A stretch of 64,000 nucleotides of DNA from Trichostrongylus colubriformis (Eukaryota; Nematoda; Chromadorea; Rhabditida; Trichostrongylidae), in contig OZ022261.1 in the NCBI GenBank assembly GCA_963978905.1, positions 20,395,686-20,459,685 on the forward strand, in the 5' to 3' direction. The stretch's first letter is position 1, and every line of letters starts with the position of its first letter. Below are positions 54,530-64,000 of the stretch, piece by piece. Position numbers and translations under genes: made by a program. The notes under the pieces are model-generated. The model saw only the letters and a list, made by a program, of their open reading frames with translations. It was not told the origin of the DNA and searched no databases.

Positions 54530-55775
54530 GGGTATGGAGAAACATGAGAGAAGGACAACGAGTCGCTGTGCATATGCGCGAAAAAGCAATAGGTGCGGTT
54601 GCGTCGCAATCTGAATGGAGCGCGAAATCTTCCCCATACTATATTCCGACATTTTTGAAATACTTCAAACGTTACCTAGAGCCCATCTTTCAAACAGCTG
54701 TAACCTGTTCTCCTAATAACTCCCTCAGACCTATCTATTTGCCGCTTGCTTTCCCTAATGGCTGCTTAGTTCTCGATACGGGTTTCCAGTTGAGGATTAG
54801 AAGAGGAAAATTTTGAAGTGTTTTTTTTTACTTTAAATGGTCATAACTTCCTTCAGACTTAGATTAGTTGAAGTGGGGTCTGCGAGGTTGCCGCTTTCGA
54901 AGGACTGCCTGAGCTATGCCACATCTTCAGAACGAAGGAAGTTATTTTAAGGGAAGCCAGATGAGGATTAGATAAGAAGAATTTTGAAAAATTGAAATAA
55001 TCCACTTTATTTGGTCATAACTTCCTTCAAACTTAACCATATGAGTGCGATTCGTTGAAGCGGGGTCTGCGAGGTTGCCGCTTTCGAAGGACTGCCTGAG
55101 CTATGCCACATCTTCAAAACGAAGGAAGTTATTTTGAGGGAAGCCAGATGAGGATCAGGTGAGGAAAATCTTCAAAAATTGAAATAATCCACTTTAATTG
55201 GTCATAACTTCCTTCAAACTCCACCATATGAGTGCAATTAGTTGAAGCTGGGTCTGCGAGACTGCCGCTTTCGAATGACTACCTGAGCTAAGCCATATCT
55301 CCACAACGAAGGAAGAAAAATTTTGGAAAGCCAGTTGAGAAAATTCTTTTTACGTCGAGCTTGCGAGATCTTCCCACGATTTTTCCGAAGAATCGATTCA
55401 TTGTTACTGAAATTTCTCTAGTATGCATCTTTCGCCCTCGGAGGCCTAGTGGGAGGAGGAGAAGCGTCGGTCAGCTTCTCTGTGGGATGCGCCATGCATG
55501 AGGATTTCATCCACATTCTCAATGAATACAAACGTCCGGTCCGCATAGTGGCCGCTAACACTAGGTAACGCACTTGTGATCGTAGTAAGATATGGAAAAA
55601 GTCCATATCAGCTAATTTTTCGTTTTCATCCCATTGTTTCTGGAGTGTCCATCCACGGTGGTACCCGTTGATAGATATCGCTTTCCACGGTTATCGGTGA
55701 ATTTCGGAGGTGTCTCGTACGTGGTTTCGGTGTCAGCGGACCAACGAAAGGGTTACTGGCACCGGCCGGCTTCGT
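54530..55775 (+). repeat. ~1.2-kb dispersed repeat, copy B, with a ~185-bp tandem array
   Basis: Collinear with 32220-33115. It contains three tandem units (about 54820-54975, 54976-55165, 55166-55330), each with GGTCATAACTTCCTTCAAAC (or a near variant), GCGAGGTTGCCGCTTTCGAA (third unit diverged) and CTGAGCTATGCCACATCTTC. The other copy has one unit, so the array expanded after dispersal. No protein is encoded. Confidence 0.75.
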
Positions 55776-55799
55776 TGTGGATCGCGCCATGCATGAGGT

Positions 55800-57060
55800 T
55801 TCCATGTTGATTAAGTTGAACTAGTTTTTGCTTCGAACCCAATTAGTCAGTTTTATCAGTTCTCCCCTTACTCTTTAGACCTTCAGCCTGAGAAATTCTG
55901 TTGATCACTGCCTACCTCAACGATGACCCCCCCTCCGAGCGGACCTAATACGCCCCCCCCCCGCTGAGGATTCCTCAACGAAGGTTTGACCCTGGTTAGG
56001 AGCGGGTAGGGTTAACCAAAACGAGGGTGGGTACGCTTGACCAAAGCGATGAGGGGTAGGGGGGAGGGTACCCAAGTGAGGGTGGGTAGGGGTTGATCAA
56101 TGTGCACGGAGCTCATAAGAACTAAGCCTAACTCCGCCCGCCGTGGGCGGGGCTTGCACGAAAATGGCCGGTGTCCATTCGAGTCCATGCTTATGTTTCA
56201 AAAATCGTTAGGAATGGGTCTGGAAAGATCAGGCAAGTTAAGAGTGGGTAGGGGCTGACTAAACTGGTCGTATTAGGAGTCCACTCTTAACGCAGCCTGT
56301 AGATGACGAACAAGTTAGGAATGAGTAGGTTTTGACCAAAATGCATGAAGCTCATAAGAATTAAGCATGGGTCTGCCTACCGTGGGCGGGGCTTGCGCGA
56401 AAATGGCCGGTGTCCAAAATCGAGTCCATGCTTATGTTTCAAAAATCGTGCGAGTTAGGAATGATCTGAAGAAGCCGCGCATTAGATCCATCTTTGTGAA
56501 TTGCTTTCTTTCACAAGTTTTCTTATTCTTTCGCGGAGTTCATTTGCTTTCGGATGCGCCGCGCTCTCATCCCCCATGAAAACCGAGTTTTAAATTTTTC
56601 TATATAGAAATTAAATTAAGTAAATTTATATGCAGAGCGAGGCACTAACCACTACTTGTGGTATGAATAGATTTGGTATTTGTGGTGCTTTTTGAGCCAC
56701 AGCTGCTGATGGGCCGGAAAGGTGAGTAGGCATTATTTGGGGATACATGGAGGGCAACTATGCCGATCCTGCAGTACAGTGTTAACCATTTTCAACCGTC
56801 TGCACTACATGCTGCTTCTCCTCATCCTGATTACTAATCTCTCTACCACCTTGATTTCATTCAAAGTGCAGTGAGTTGGGGGAGAGTTTCAACTATGAGT
56901 AGATTTTTTCCACTACTTCTTTTCCGATTTTTTCACTCGAAGTCTATTCCTAAATGTTCTAGTTTACCACGTTGATTTCATTTTGAATGCAATTGGTTGG
57001 GGAGCAGTTCGTCCACTCTTTGATTGTGCCTCACACAGTGGGATCAACGGTGGGGATGGG
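55800..57060. repeat. Repeat-rich spacer with a ~240-bp tandem duplication
   Basis: The segment at 56097-56230 recurs at 56340-56465 (GAGCTCATAAGAA.TAAGC, CCGTGGGCGGGGCTTG, CGAAAATGGCCGGTGTCCA, CATGCTTATGTTTCAAAAAT). A fragment of the 33.9-kb repeat sits at 55840-55990. From 56500 to 57060 I see nothing beyond AT-rich spacer. Confidence 0.6.
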
Positions 57061-57069
57061 GTCTTACAA

Positions 57070-58320
57070 GGAAAGCCCATCAGGTCATGGTGAGCTTTTT
57101 CGAAACGGCTTTTTGCTTTTTATAGGGCCACATACATAAAGCAAAAAACCGCCCTCAAATTAGGCTAAATGGTTTTGGGGGGCCCAGAAAATGGTTGATG
57201 GTTCGATCCCCACTGCAGACAAATTTCTGCATTTTTCTAGTTTTCATCCATTTGTGCTCATGTAAGACCACACGTGCAAAATCAATTTTATTCAACCAAG
57301 GAACCGCTATCACCAGTATTTTTGCGTACCAAGCGAATGATTAGTTTGGACCTGCCAACTCTCATAACAGGAGAACTAGGCGTTTTTCCGCAAAGACGTG
57401 TGATATTCATGCTCAGGAAGTCTAACTACCCTAGGTAAGAAGTTTTCAGCCTAATCGTGATTTGGACCCAAACTCGAAAAATTGGGCGACCACTAGTAAG
57501 TACTACCTACTATAATACCATGGTCAAGAAACCGAAACGAAAAGAGGTCGGTAGCCGGTATAAGGAAATCTCTGCTATCTTTTGCCATAACACGGTGTTG
57601 CTAGGTGCAGTTTATTTGGGATGCGTTGATTCTACACATGTTCCATGGAATTTAAGCAATGCCCCTAGTTGTTCGTTTGTACAAGTAGAGCAGTGACTAT
57701 GTGCCCATGTACATCCCACCGTCTCGAGTTCGGGTCAAAATCTCACTTTGGACAATATTCGGTATCTAGAGCTAATTGGGTCTCCTGAGCACGAATATCA
57801 CACTAGTTTCGCATGGAAACGCCTGGCACGCGTGCAAAGGGCGCCGAAGGGTCCAAACACTTCAACCACTGAAAGCTTGCAAGTGGGGTCACTTTCGTGC
57901 ACCAGCGACGAAAGTTGCAGTCATTTTGGATGTGCGCAAATAGTACAGCGCTGGACAAAGAGAATTAAGAAAATACAAAAGCGAAAACGTCGAGGGGAGT
58001 TGAGCCACAAACACCCTCACCACCGTGCCAGTCCATTCCCCTATCCATTCGACCATCCAACTGCTGTAAGCACAGTGACCTGTGCATCCCCTACGAGTTT
58101 CCTTTGCTTCGTTTAGCAATTACTATATGTGATTCTACATTTTTGAACGGCTCGCAATGGTTTTGGGGTAGGTTTGAAGACAGTCTTCAGATATGCATAT
58201 ACTGAACGCCGCAGCTGGAAAGCATTGCAGCAAATTGGTCAAAATTGTTCCTCTGCGCAGCTTTTTGCACTCATTTTCTGAGCCCCCAAAACCATTTAGC
58301 CGAGTTCTCCGAGTAGAGAT
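57070..58320. mobile_element. Fold-back element related to 37.9-39.9 kb
   Basis: Mirrored pairs from outside in: GGCTAAATGGTTTTGGGGGG (57165) with CCCCCAAAACCATTTAGCC (58275), and GTGTGATATTCATGCTCAGG (57395) with CCTGAGCACGAATATCACAC (57783). The left end TTACAAGGAAAGCCCATCAG matches the outer end of the 38-kb palindrome. The central unpaired region has no transposase. Confidence 0.7.
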
Positions 58321-58740
58321 TAGAATTTTGCTTCCATCACTGGGCACGACCCCGAAGTCGAGACCATGGGAGTGTGCCTTCGAAAGCACATCTCCTTGCG
58401 AAAACCTTTTAAAGAATAACCTTGTGAGTGCTGCTGCGCTGTGGAAGTAGAGGTAGCAGGTTATCAAACAAAACTCCTGGTACACTGTCCCGTAGAAGCC
58501 AGCTTCGAAGTGGGCGCTCAGGCGACTATATGTAGTTGATGAGATGGCATAACATCAAATTTCAACAATGTCACCTGATTCCTACTTCCAGCTAATAAAA
58601 GGCATTTCAATCCATTCCATGCACATGCAGTTTCAGCTCGCTACTGATGAGAAACAAGAAACTGAAGCTCAAAAGTTGTCAGTGAAGCCGATTGTTTTTC
58701 CTTTGTATGCCAACACGAGGTTAGATGTGGAACCTTAATT

Positions 58741-58778
58741 GGCCTAACGTTTCGATCTTCTCGTCTTCTCCAGAGGCC
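58741..58778 (-). ncRNA. Hammerhead-like motif, left pLTR of the Penelope element
   Basis: Minus strand: GGCCT, CTGGAGAA, GACGAGAAGATC, GAAACGTT, AGGCC. Stem I (GGCCT/AGGCC) is perfect and GAAACGTT fits the minimal stem III. One core base differs from the right copy (CTGGAGA against CTGAAGA), which would probably reduce self-cleavage. Confidence 0.6.
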
Positions 58779-58999
58779 TGAAGATGGCTCGAAGCTCTTG
58801 ATTTACAAATTGTCCGAACAAGCGCCTCCTCCCCTCTAGCGTTTCGAATGTCGCTTCGAGATCGCTCTCGGGCAACTCGGTAATGAAACAACAAACTCAC
58901 CCAAGATTCCACCAGTGGAGCAGCAGCTCACGCCTCAGTCACATGTCTCAGTAAGGGCGAATGAGTCTTACTTGACTCGATGTCCTTATACGGCAGAAA

Positions 59000-59540
59000 C
59001 TACAGCCGCGCACGTCGCCTTTACTGTAACTCGCACTGTGATACGAAAGGCAAGAGTTCATTGCTAATAGAAAGATACTCGTTTCGGTTATTCATTCGTG
59101 GCTTTCTTGTGGAAATCCAGAATGACTCTGACACTTTTCGTGACGAAACTTCCGTCTCGCACGCCAAAATGTAGCACATCAGCTAGATGTTCTTCGATGC
59201 GTATAGCCAGTACCCTTCCCGTTTCTCCAATATATGTGCTATTACAGGTCCTACATCGAAGCTCATAAACAACACAAGCCCTGTCACAATCTCCTGGTTC
59301 CCCATAAGGACAAGTAATGCAGTTTGGAGTTATGCACTGCTCGTACAGTCTGTTGCGAACAAGTTGCCGTTTGAAGTTATCATTAGGGATATTCAGTAAG
59401 ACAACATCATTTTGTAACTGTGCTCGAACAATACTGCGGTTTATTTCAGCGCTAACCCTGTCGGAGATGAACGGAATGCATAAAGGTAATTTCCCTTGGC
59501 GTGGCGTTTGTCGTCGTTGGCCAGCATATGACGTTCTCTA
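59000..59540 (-). pseudogene. Penelope linker and GIY-YIG endonuclease
   Basis: The minus strand gives IPFISDRVSAEINRSIVRAQ, then LLNIPNDNFKRQLVRNRLYE, then a Cys cluster CITPNCITCPYGEPGDC. It then gives CVVYELRCRTCNSTYIGETG, the nuclease's Y and YIG blocks with the following R, and RIEEHLADVLHF. This order (Cys motif then GIY-YIG) is the Penelope-like nuclease type. The nuclease would nick target DNA for primed reverse transcription. A second, inverted copy lies at 61010-61240 in the other pLTR. Confidence 0.85.
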
Positions 59541-59810
59541 GTGCGATGGTACCGCATAGCCGTTTCTAGCAGCAATGCACAAGGCTAAACGTTTTGATTC
59601 CTGCCGTTCCCCATCACCAGTGCACATACTAGTTGCTGTTGCGAACATGTTCTTAATGACCGCACGTTTCACAGCAGCAGGATGAGCTGACATCGCATGA
59701 ATCAAGATATTTTCACAGCTAGACTTGCGGTACAATTTTAGCCTGGCAATGCCACCAGACAACTTGACCTGCGTATCGAGATATGGTAGCCACCCATGTT
59801 TTGGTACTTC

Positions 59811-60742
59811 TCATATAAGCCTAATGTACTGCGACTGCACATTCAATAAGCGGAAACACTCATCCATTTCGGATTGTGTAGATGTTACTATGAAGCAGTC
59901 GTCGATATATCTGCAGTACAACAGAGGTAAGCGACTAAGTACTGGTTGTTCTATTCTGCTCATGAAGCAGATCGCAAGTACAGGTGCTAGTCGCTGACCC
60001 ATGGCCAAACCCCTAATCTGAGAGTAATACAGACCTGAGCATTTGAAGATGTTACAACGTAAACAAGCCCCAACTAGAGTCATTATGTGCGCTTTATCCA
60101 AACCAAAAGTCGCAATCTCATTAACATGCCTATGCAACATTTTAGATAGAGCCTGCAGAGCTTGCCATTTCGTACATTTGTAAAAAGCGAGGCAACATCA
60201 AATAACTCCATCACACAAGTCGTTCCGAAGTTCGAATTGTGCAAACGTTGGAGGAATTGATTCGGGTTGGTCAAATGGGGGGGGGATTGTGGTCAATAAC
60301 TGGCTAACTATTGTAGTAAGGTACCATGATGTACGATCGGTAGGTCCACCAACACAACTTATGATAGGTCGTATTTTATAGGTGTCTGTTGACATCGACG
60401 ACATTCCGTTTGGAGCCAGTTTGTGGGTCTTGATAAGACTATAAGAAACTGGACAACTAGGATTGTCAAGTTTAATCTCGCCAAGAACTTTCGATCTATT
60501 CCAGCAGATGTTCCAACCGCCACCCACACTTGGTTGAGAAATCTGCTTTGTGTGATGAAATCCTTAAATGTGACGCGTCGGTATATGGATGAATCCTGCA
60601 AGTGAAGGTTGGTTATCCCACGGTCTAGTGACTGCGGTAGAACCACAAACTCCCCACCTTTATCACTAACCGAAATGCGTATTGTACCGTTCGATCTTAA
60701 CTCACGCAATTCCCTGAATCCGTGCCACTGCTCGCTAGTCAA
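59811..60742 (-). pseudogene. Penelope-like reverse transcriptase
   Basis: Minus-strand pieces, in order: GTIRISVSDKGGEFVVLPQS (60742-60359, N-terminal DKG.EFVVL block); YSLIKTHKLAPNG and YKIRPIISCVGGPTDRTSWY (60527-60198, fingers, the KTHK motif); then ELFDVASLFTNV (palm, first catalytic Asp, FDV.SLFTNV); and finally YYSQIRGLAMGQRLAPVLA and LLYCRYIDDCFIVTSTQSEM (60140-59811, with the catalytic RYIDD). At least three frameshifts separate them. LAMGQRLAP replaces the usual MGSPLSP. Penelope RTs are related to telomerase RT. The copy is inactive. Confidence 0.85.
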
Positions 60743-61009
60743 GTTGTTATTGCGAAGCCGTCTATATCTAAAAAGTGGCTTGCATGCCGTTGTCTCGTCG
60801 AGCCTTGTATCGTAGCAGATCTCTCAATCTTTGTGAACCTCCCACAATCTTACGGAAAGTGACTGCATGGATGTTATGTGAAGGCGCGCATATGATGGTC
60901 CCAACGTTTTCACACGTGTTTCCACGTGAACAGTAGTTGAACGTGAACTTGTCCTCATGGGAAGCCAGGAGACTGATGAAGTTTGTGTTATTTATGAGCT
61001 TCGATGTAG

Positions 61010-61645
61010 GGCCTGTAATAGCACATATTATATATTGGAGAAACGGGAAGGGTACTGGCTATACGCATCGAAGAACATCTAGCTGGGAAAAGACGTGGTG
61101 TTATGACCACCCCACTTGGCAAGCATAAAGTTGAAGAGTATAACGGGGACGACTTTGATGTTATGTGCTCTATTTTAACGTGCGAGACGGAAGTTTCGTC
61201 ACGAAAAGTGTTAGAGTCATTCCAGATTCCCACAAGAAAGCCACGAATGAATAATCAAAACGAGTGTCTTTCTTTGGCAATGAACTCTTGCCTTTCGTAT
61301 CACAGTGCGAGTAACAGTAAAGGCGACGTGCGCGGCTGTAGTTTCTGCCGTATAAGGACATCGAGCCAAGTAAGACTCATTCGCCCTTACTCACATGTGA
61401 TTGAGGCGTGAGCTGTTGCTCCGCTGGTCGAATCTTGGGTGAGTTTGTTGTTTCATTACCGGGTTGCCCAAGAGCGATCTCGAAGCGACGTCGGAAACGC
61501 TAGAGGAGTGGAGGGGCTTGTTCGGATATTTTGCAAATCAAGAGCTTCGAGCCATCTTCAGGCCTCTGAAGAAGACGAGAAGATCGAAACGTTAGGCCAA
61601 TAAAGGTTCCACATCTGACCTCGTGTTGGCATACAAAAGAAAAAC
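61010..61645 (+). repeat. Right inverted pLTR of the Penelope element
   Basis: The plus-strand mirror of 58690-59290. It includes an antisense-oriented copy of the nuclease region (GTTATTTATGAGCTTCGATG, a CAAG-rich link and GGCTATACGCATCGAAG) and ends in CCTCGTGTTGGCATACAAAAG. Divergence from the left copy is modest, about one difference per 15-20 bases by eye. Confidence 0.8.
61561..61598 (+). ncRNA. Hammerhead-like motif, right pLTR of the Penelope element
   Basis: Plus strand: GGCCT, CTGAAGA with one extra A, GACGAGAAGATC, GAAAC, GTT, AGGCC. Core CTGANGA and GAAA are intact, stem I pairs perfectly over five bases, and stem III is minimal (A-C/G-T). This is the best-preserved ribozyme candidate in the window. 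Confidence 0.65.
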
Positions 61646-61789
61646 AATCGACAACCTTGCCGAGGTTTCAACAAGGGAGAACATGGGAGCTGTCAGTGAA
61701 GCAACCATTTGCGATGCTTATAAGCAAGGCGTCTCAGCCGTTGACCACCCCCGAACAATATGTACCCTCACACAAGGTCCAACTTTGAA

Positions 61790-62440
61790 GAATCTGAAGC
61801 ATACTGCGGATGGGAGCATATCGCCAGTAGAGGATTCTTATCGTGGCGTGTAGCGCAATGCGTGCGCGCTGCACATGGTTGAGTTCGAAAGCGATTAGAC
61901 GCAGCACATAGCAACGTTTTAGAACTTGACTGCTACGGCGCCTCCAGCTTGCTGGCATATCGCCGCATAGTTTGAAATCCCCTGACGATACATTCCTACT
62001 GCGATCTGCGATCACCGTGTGCCTAATAGATCGGAAGTGAGTCATGGGTTCGCTAGCACTCCGAATTACATACCGCACTATTCGCGCGTTACAGGCCGCG
62101 CTGCGACTGCTTTTGACCTAATGTCTACGACAAGCTCGTCTACCTATATTTATGTCTTAAAAATGCCTGAACTCCTCCTCTGTAACAGCTATTAGGAAGT
62201 GAACGCTTCCATTTCGATGTTTCACTTTCGCTCACTTCAGACTCACTTAGAGATTGCGGTTGCAATAATTAGGTAAATTAGTCACCCATTCTCAAGAATA
62301 CCACCCGTAGGAAACATATTCGAGTTTATCTTTGGATAAAATGTGCAGACCTCTATTCTAATCTTAAATGACACTGGAATACATTTCCTTCTCCGACATG
62401 CGACATGTACAACCCATGAAGGATGTTAACCGAACAGAAA
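61790..62440. other. Spacer, nothing supported
   Basis: AT-rich DNA after the Penelope element. No exon or repeat recognised. Confidence 0.4.
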
Positions 62441-62525
62441 TATAAAATGAAAAGCCAATATAATACAGCAGTTTATGTAACAGTAAAAATTCATATAACA
62501 GCTTCTATGACGTTTCATATGATGA

Positions 62526-62691
62526 CTAGACATTCCAAACACTGTCGCCATCAGGAGCTTCCCGTTTTTCACCATTGAATAAATTATGATATCCAGTTGA
62601 GACCGATGGGCGATTAGTGTACGGTGTCGAGATCTCAGACAATAATGCTGCCGAATCCAATATTGTCTGCTCGAATGGACCAGAAGAAGTC
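62526..62691 (-). CDS. Probable terminal exon of a minus-strand gene
   Basis: On the minus strand a T-rich acceptor, CTTTTTATTACCAG, precedes an open frame of about 55 codons: TSSGPFEQTILDSAALLSEI, then STPYTNRPSVSTGYHNLF, then KREAPDGDSVWNV and TAG. Ser/Thr/Asp-rich and non-repetitive, it looks like the cytoplasmic or disordered C-terminus of a host protein whose other exons lie beyond 62.7 kb or outside the window. I do not recognise the family. Confidence 0.4.
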
Positions 62692-62739
62692 CTGGTAATA
62701 AAAAGAACCATTACTTCAGGGTGTGCAACAGACTTGAGC

Positions 62740-62980
62740 AGGGGGAGTGTGTTCCATCACGTCAGGATTTTGCACCGCGGCATGCAACGCGATGCATGCG
62801 AGCTATGGATGCCACTGTATTGGGTGCACGGTGATGCTGAAGGAACCGTATCTGATTGCCGTGTAACAGCTCCATGATCCAACTACAGTAGGGTTCCTAG
62901 CTCGCACATATCGCGTCGCATGCGACAAGTGGCGCTGCTGTGCGAAATCCTGACATAAGGGCACACACCCGAACAGCCAC
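62740..62980. mobile_element. hAT-like MITE, ~240 bp
   Basis: The left end near GGGAGTGTGTTCCATCACGTCAGGATTTTGC is mirrored by GCGAAATCCTGACATAAGGG then CACACACCC at the right. Inner blocks GCAACGCGATGCATGCGAGC / CGCGTCGCATGCGAC also mirror. It is the same family as 2661 and 50187. Confidence 0.65.
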
Positions 62981-63399
62981 AACACATGATTCTTGTAGAG
63001 ATATTTTGAAGCGAACACATGTATGTCAGAGGAACTACAACACATGCGCTTAGGCTTCGGACGTACGACACACGGTTTTCGTGATTCGTCAATTATATGT
63101 GCATCGTGAATATACAAACACCTTAACTACAAAATAGAGGCACAGTCAGGACAATTTAAGTATACATACTGCTTCACTTAGTAGCTCGGACTGCAAACGG
63201 TGCACTTTCATCGCTGCCCAGGGTTCACGAGAGCACACAGAAACCGTAAATCAGATAGCGTCCAGCCCTGCAGATGGGGCAGTACCAGCCCCTGATTTAG
63301 CCATCGGAACAGCGGTGGCAAGTGGCTTGTGATCGTTTGCAATACAATAAGGTAAGATCACGATGGATGGAGAAGGCAACACTAACAACAGAAATAAGT

Positions 63400-63680
63400 G
63401 ACTTCGTTGATGTTTTTGATCTTTGGTAGCTGATGCTGATTTTCACCGAAACCTGCGATGAGGAACTTCCCGTGAGGATGCTGAATTAAGGGCAAAAATT
63501 TTGTTCCACTCCCAGTGTTTATGGTATTTTTACCATACCTCATAAGCACGTATGTGTATGACGTGCTGAGCGGGTTTACCAATATGGTGGTCCAACCGTG
63601 AAGCTGAAATAGTGGATCGCGGGTTCGAGACATGTCCGACACCAAAGATTTAGCTCTAAACTCAGCATCCCTGTGGTGCT
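63400..63680. repeat. Degenerate tRNA-SINE copies
   Basis: On the plus strand the reverse of the SINE tail (GATTTTCACCG, GATGCTGAATTAAGGGCAAAA) and head (CATAAGCACGTATGTGTATGACGTGCTGAG) is followed by a partial copy in the other orientation with GCGGGTTCGAGACATGTCCG and AACTCAGCATCC. This is another inverted pair, heavily decayed. Confidence 0.6.
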
Positions 63681-63689
63681 CAAATTCAC

Positions 63690-64000
63690 ATAGAATAAAA
63701 CTCGTCCGAAGGCCTGATTCTGGGCTCTAATGTGGGCAAGCCGAACGTCAGGAGGGCCTTGTTTTCACCATGTTTAAGGTTTACTTGTGTAATTTTTCAT
63801 GTCTTGTCCTTCAGCATCACTCAATGTTACCACGCAACATTCAACGCTAAAACCTATTCCCCTGTTAACGCCGAATCCGCTCACTACTAGCGTTTGCCGG
63901 AAAGAAGGAATGAGTTGTGAGTCTTTAGCAGAAGAGCGAAGGAGCTCTTTCTGCAGGCCGCGGGCGCAGCGAGCTCCGCGATCTCTGCGTCAGGACGGTC
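63690..64000. other. Window end, nothing supported
   Basis: No exon or repeat recognised. The last 80 bases are GC-richer and may start another feature. Confidence 0.3.

Larger units (their letters stand above)
58677..61702 (-). mobile_element. Penelope-like retroelement with long inverted terminal repeats
   Basis: A minus-strand element of about 3 kb. The ends mirror each other for at least 550 bp: 58690-59290 against 61640-61010, including GGCCTAACGTTTCGATCTTC and GGCATACAAAAG/CTTTGTATGCC. The inverted pLTRs include part of the GIY-YIG nuclease. Between them lie the RT (60742-59811) and the linker plus nuclease (59800-59000). A 12-bp direct repeat TGTCAGTGAAGC (58677-58688, 61691-61702) flanks the whole, with about 45 extra bases at the right end, consistent with the variable target structures of Penelope elements. 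Frameshifts make the copy inactive. Confidence 0.85.
58637..61788 (+). pseudogene. Probable coding exon interrupted by the Penelope element
   Basis: Acceptor GCAGTTTCAG at 58636, then LATDEKQETEAQKLSVK (58637-58688). If the Penelope insertion and one copy of the 12-bp duplication TGTCAGTGAAGC are removed, the same frame continues at 61703 as QPFAMLISKASQPLTTPEQY and VPSHKVQL with a stop at 61786-61788. The frame crosses the junction without a break. The residue composition is of a hydrophilic protein end. I do not recognise the protein, and no further exon was placed. A chance open frame of this length is possible. Confidence 0.35.

Noticed and set aside
58193..58485. Antisense pair of ~85 and ~116-codon frames
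   Set aside because: They lie in the right arm of a fold-back element and show no protein motif.
1..64000. CRISPR arrays, rRNA genes, phage or bacterial operons
   Set aside because: No regularly spaced repeat-spacer array, no ribosomal RNA signature, and no operon-like runs of long open frames. Spliced exons and transposon types indicate an animal genome.

Overview
The window is nuclear DNA from a metazoan, most probably a clade V (strongylid, hookworm-like) nematode. Genes are split into short exons with compact nematode-type acceptors (TTTTCAG and close variants). There is a probable trans-splice acceptor 11 bases before a start codon. The rest is a dense, nested layer of decayed transposons typical of parasitic nematodes: RTE and CR1 LINEs, Penelope-like elements, mariner/Tc1, hAT-like MITEs and tRNA-derived SINEs. 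The species is inferred; no marker fixes it. No bacterial-style operons, CRISPR arrays or rRNA genes are present.

One intact-looking gene dominates: a plus-strand cadherin running from a signal-peptide exon (24117) to a stop codon (51995). I could place about 15 exons, and their phases fit together except at one junction. The product is about 616 residues: signal peptide, about five cadherin-type repeats, one transmembrane helix, and a short tail ending in a hydrophobic V-Y-F. The first repeats resemble the N-terminus of protocadherin-15/Cad99C. Its introns hold most of the mobile elements between 25 and 51 kb.

Layout: 0.4-1.2 kb, 3' end of an RTE element with its microsatellite tail. 1.7-2.8 kb, a Tc1-type MITE and a hAT-type MITE. 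4.1-5.4 kb, a fold-back element and SINEs. 6.25-11.5 kb, a nearly full-length minus-strand CR1 LINE invaded by an inverted SINE dimer and a hAT-like element. 12.5-13.5 kb, an AT-rich unusual reverse transcriptase. 13.7-14.5 kb, a second CR1 5' end. 14.6-15.5 kb, a decayed coding region I do not recognise. 19 kb, a mariner N-terminal fragment. 24.1-52.0 kb, the cadherin gene. 52-58 kb, repeats, including a 185-bp tandem array and a fold-back element. 58.7-61.7 kb, a Penelope-like element with long inverted terminal repeats, each with a hammerhead-ribozyme-like motif, apparently inside an exon of another gene. 62.5 kb, a probable terminal exon of a minus-strand gene.

Most interesting points: the Penelope family (GIY-YIG nuclease, inverted pLTRs, hammerhead-like cores in four places, a 145-bp ribozyme-bearing insertion with a 15-bp target duplication inside a mariner); the short protocadherin-15-like gene; and several insertions whose order can be read directly from target-site duplications.
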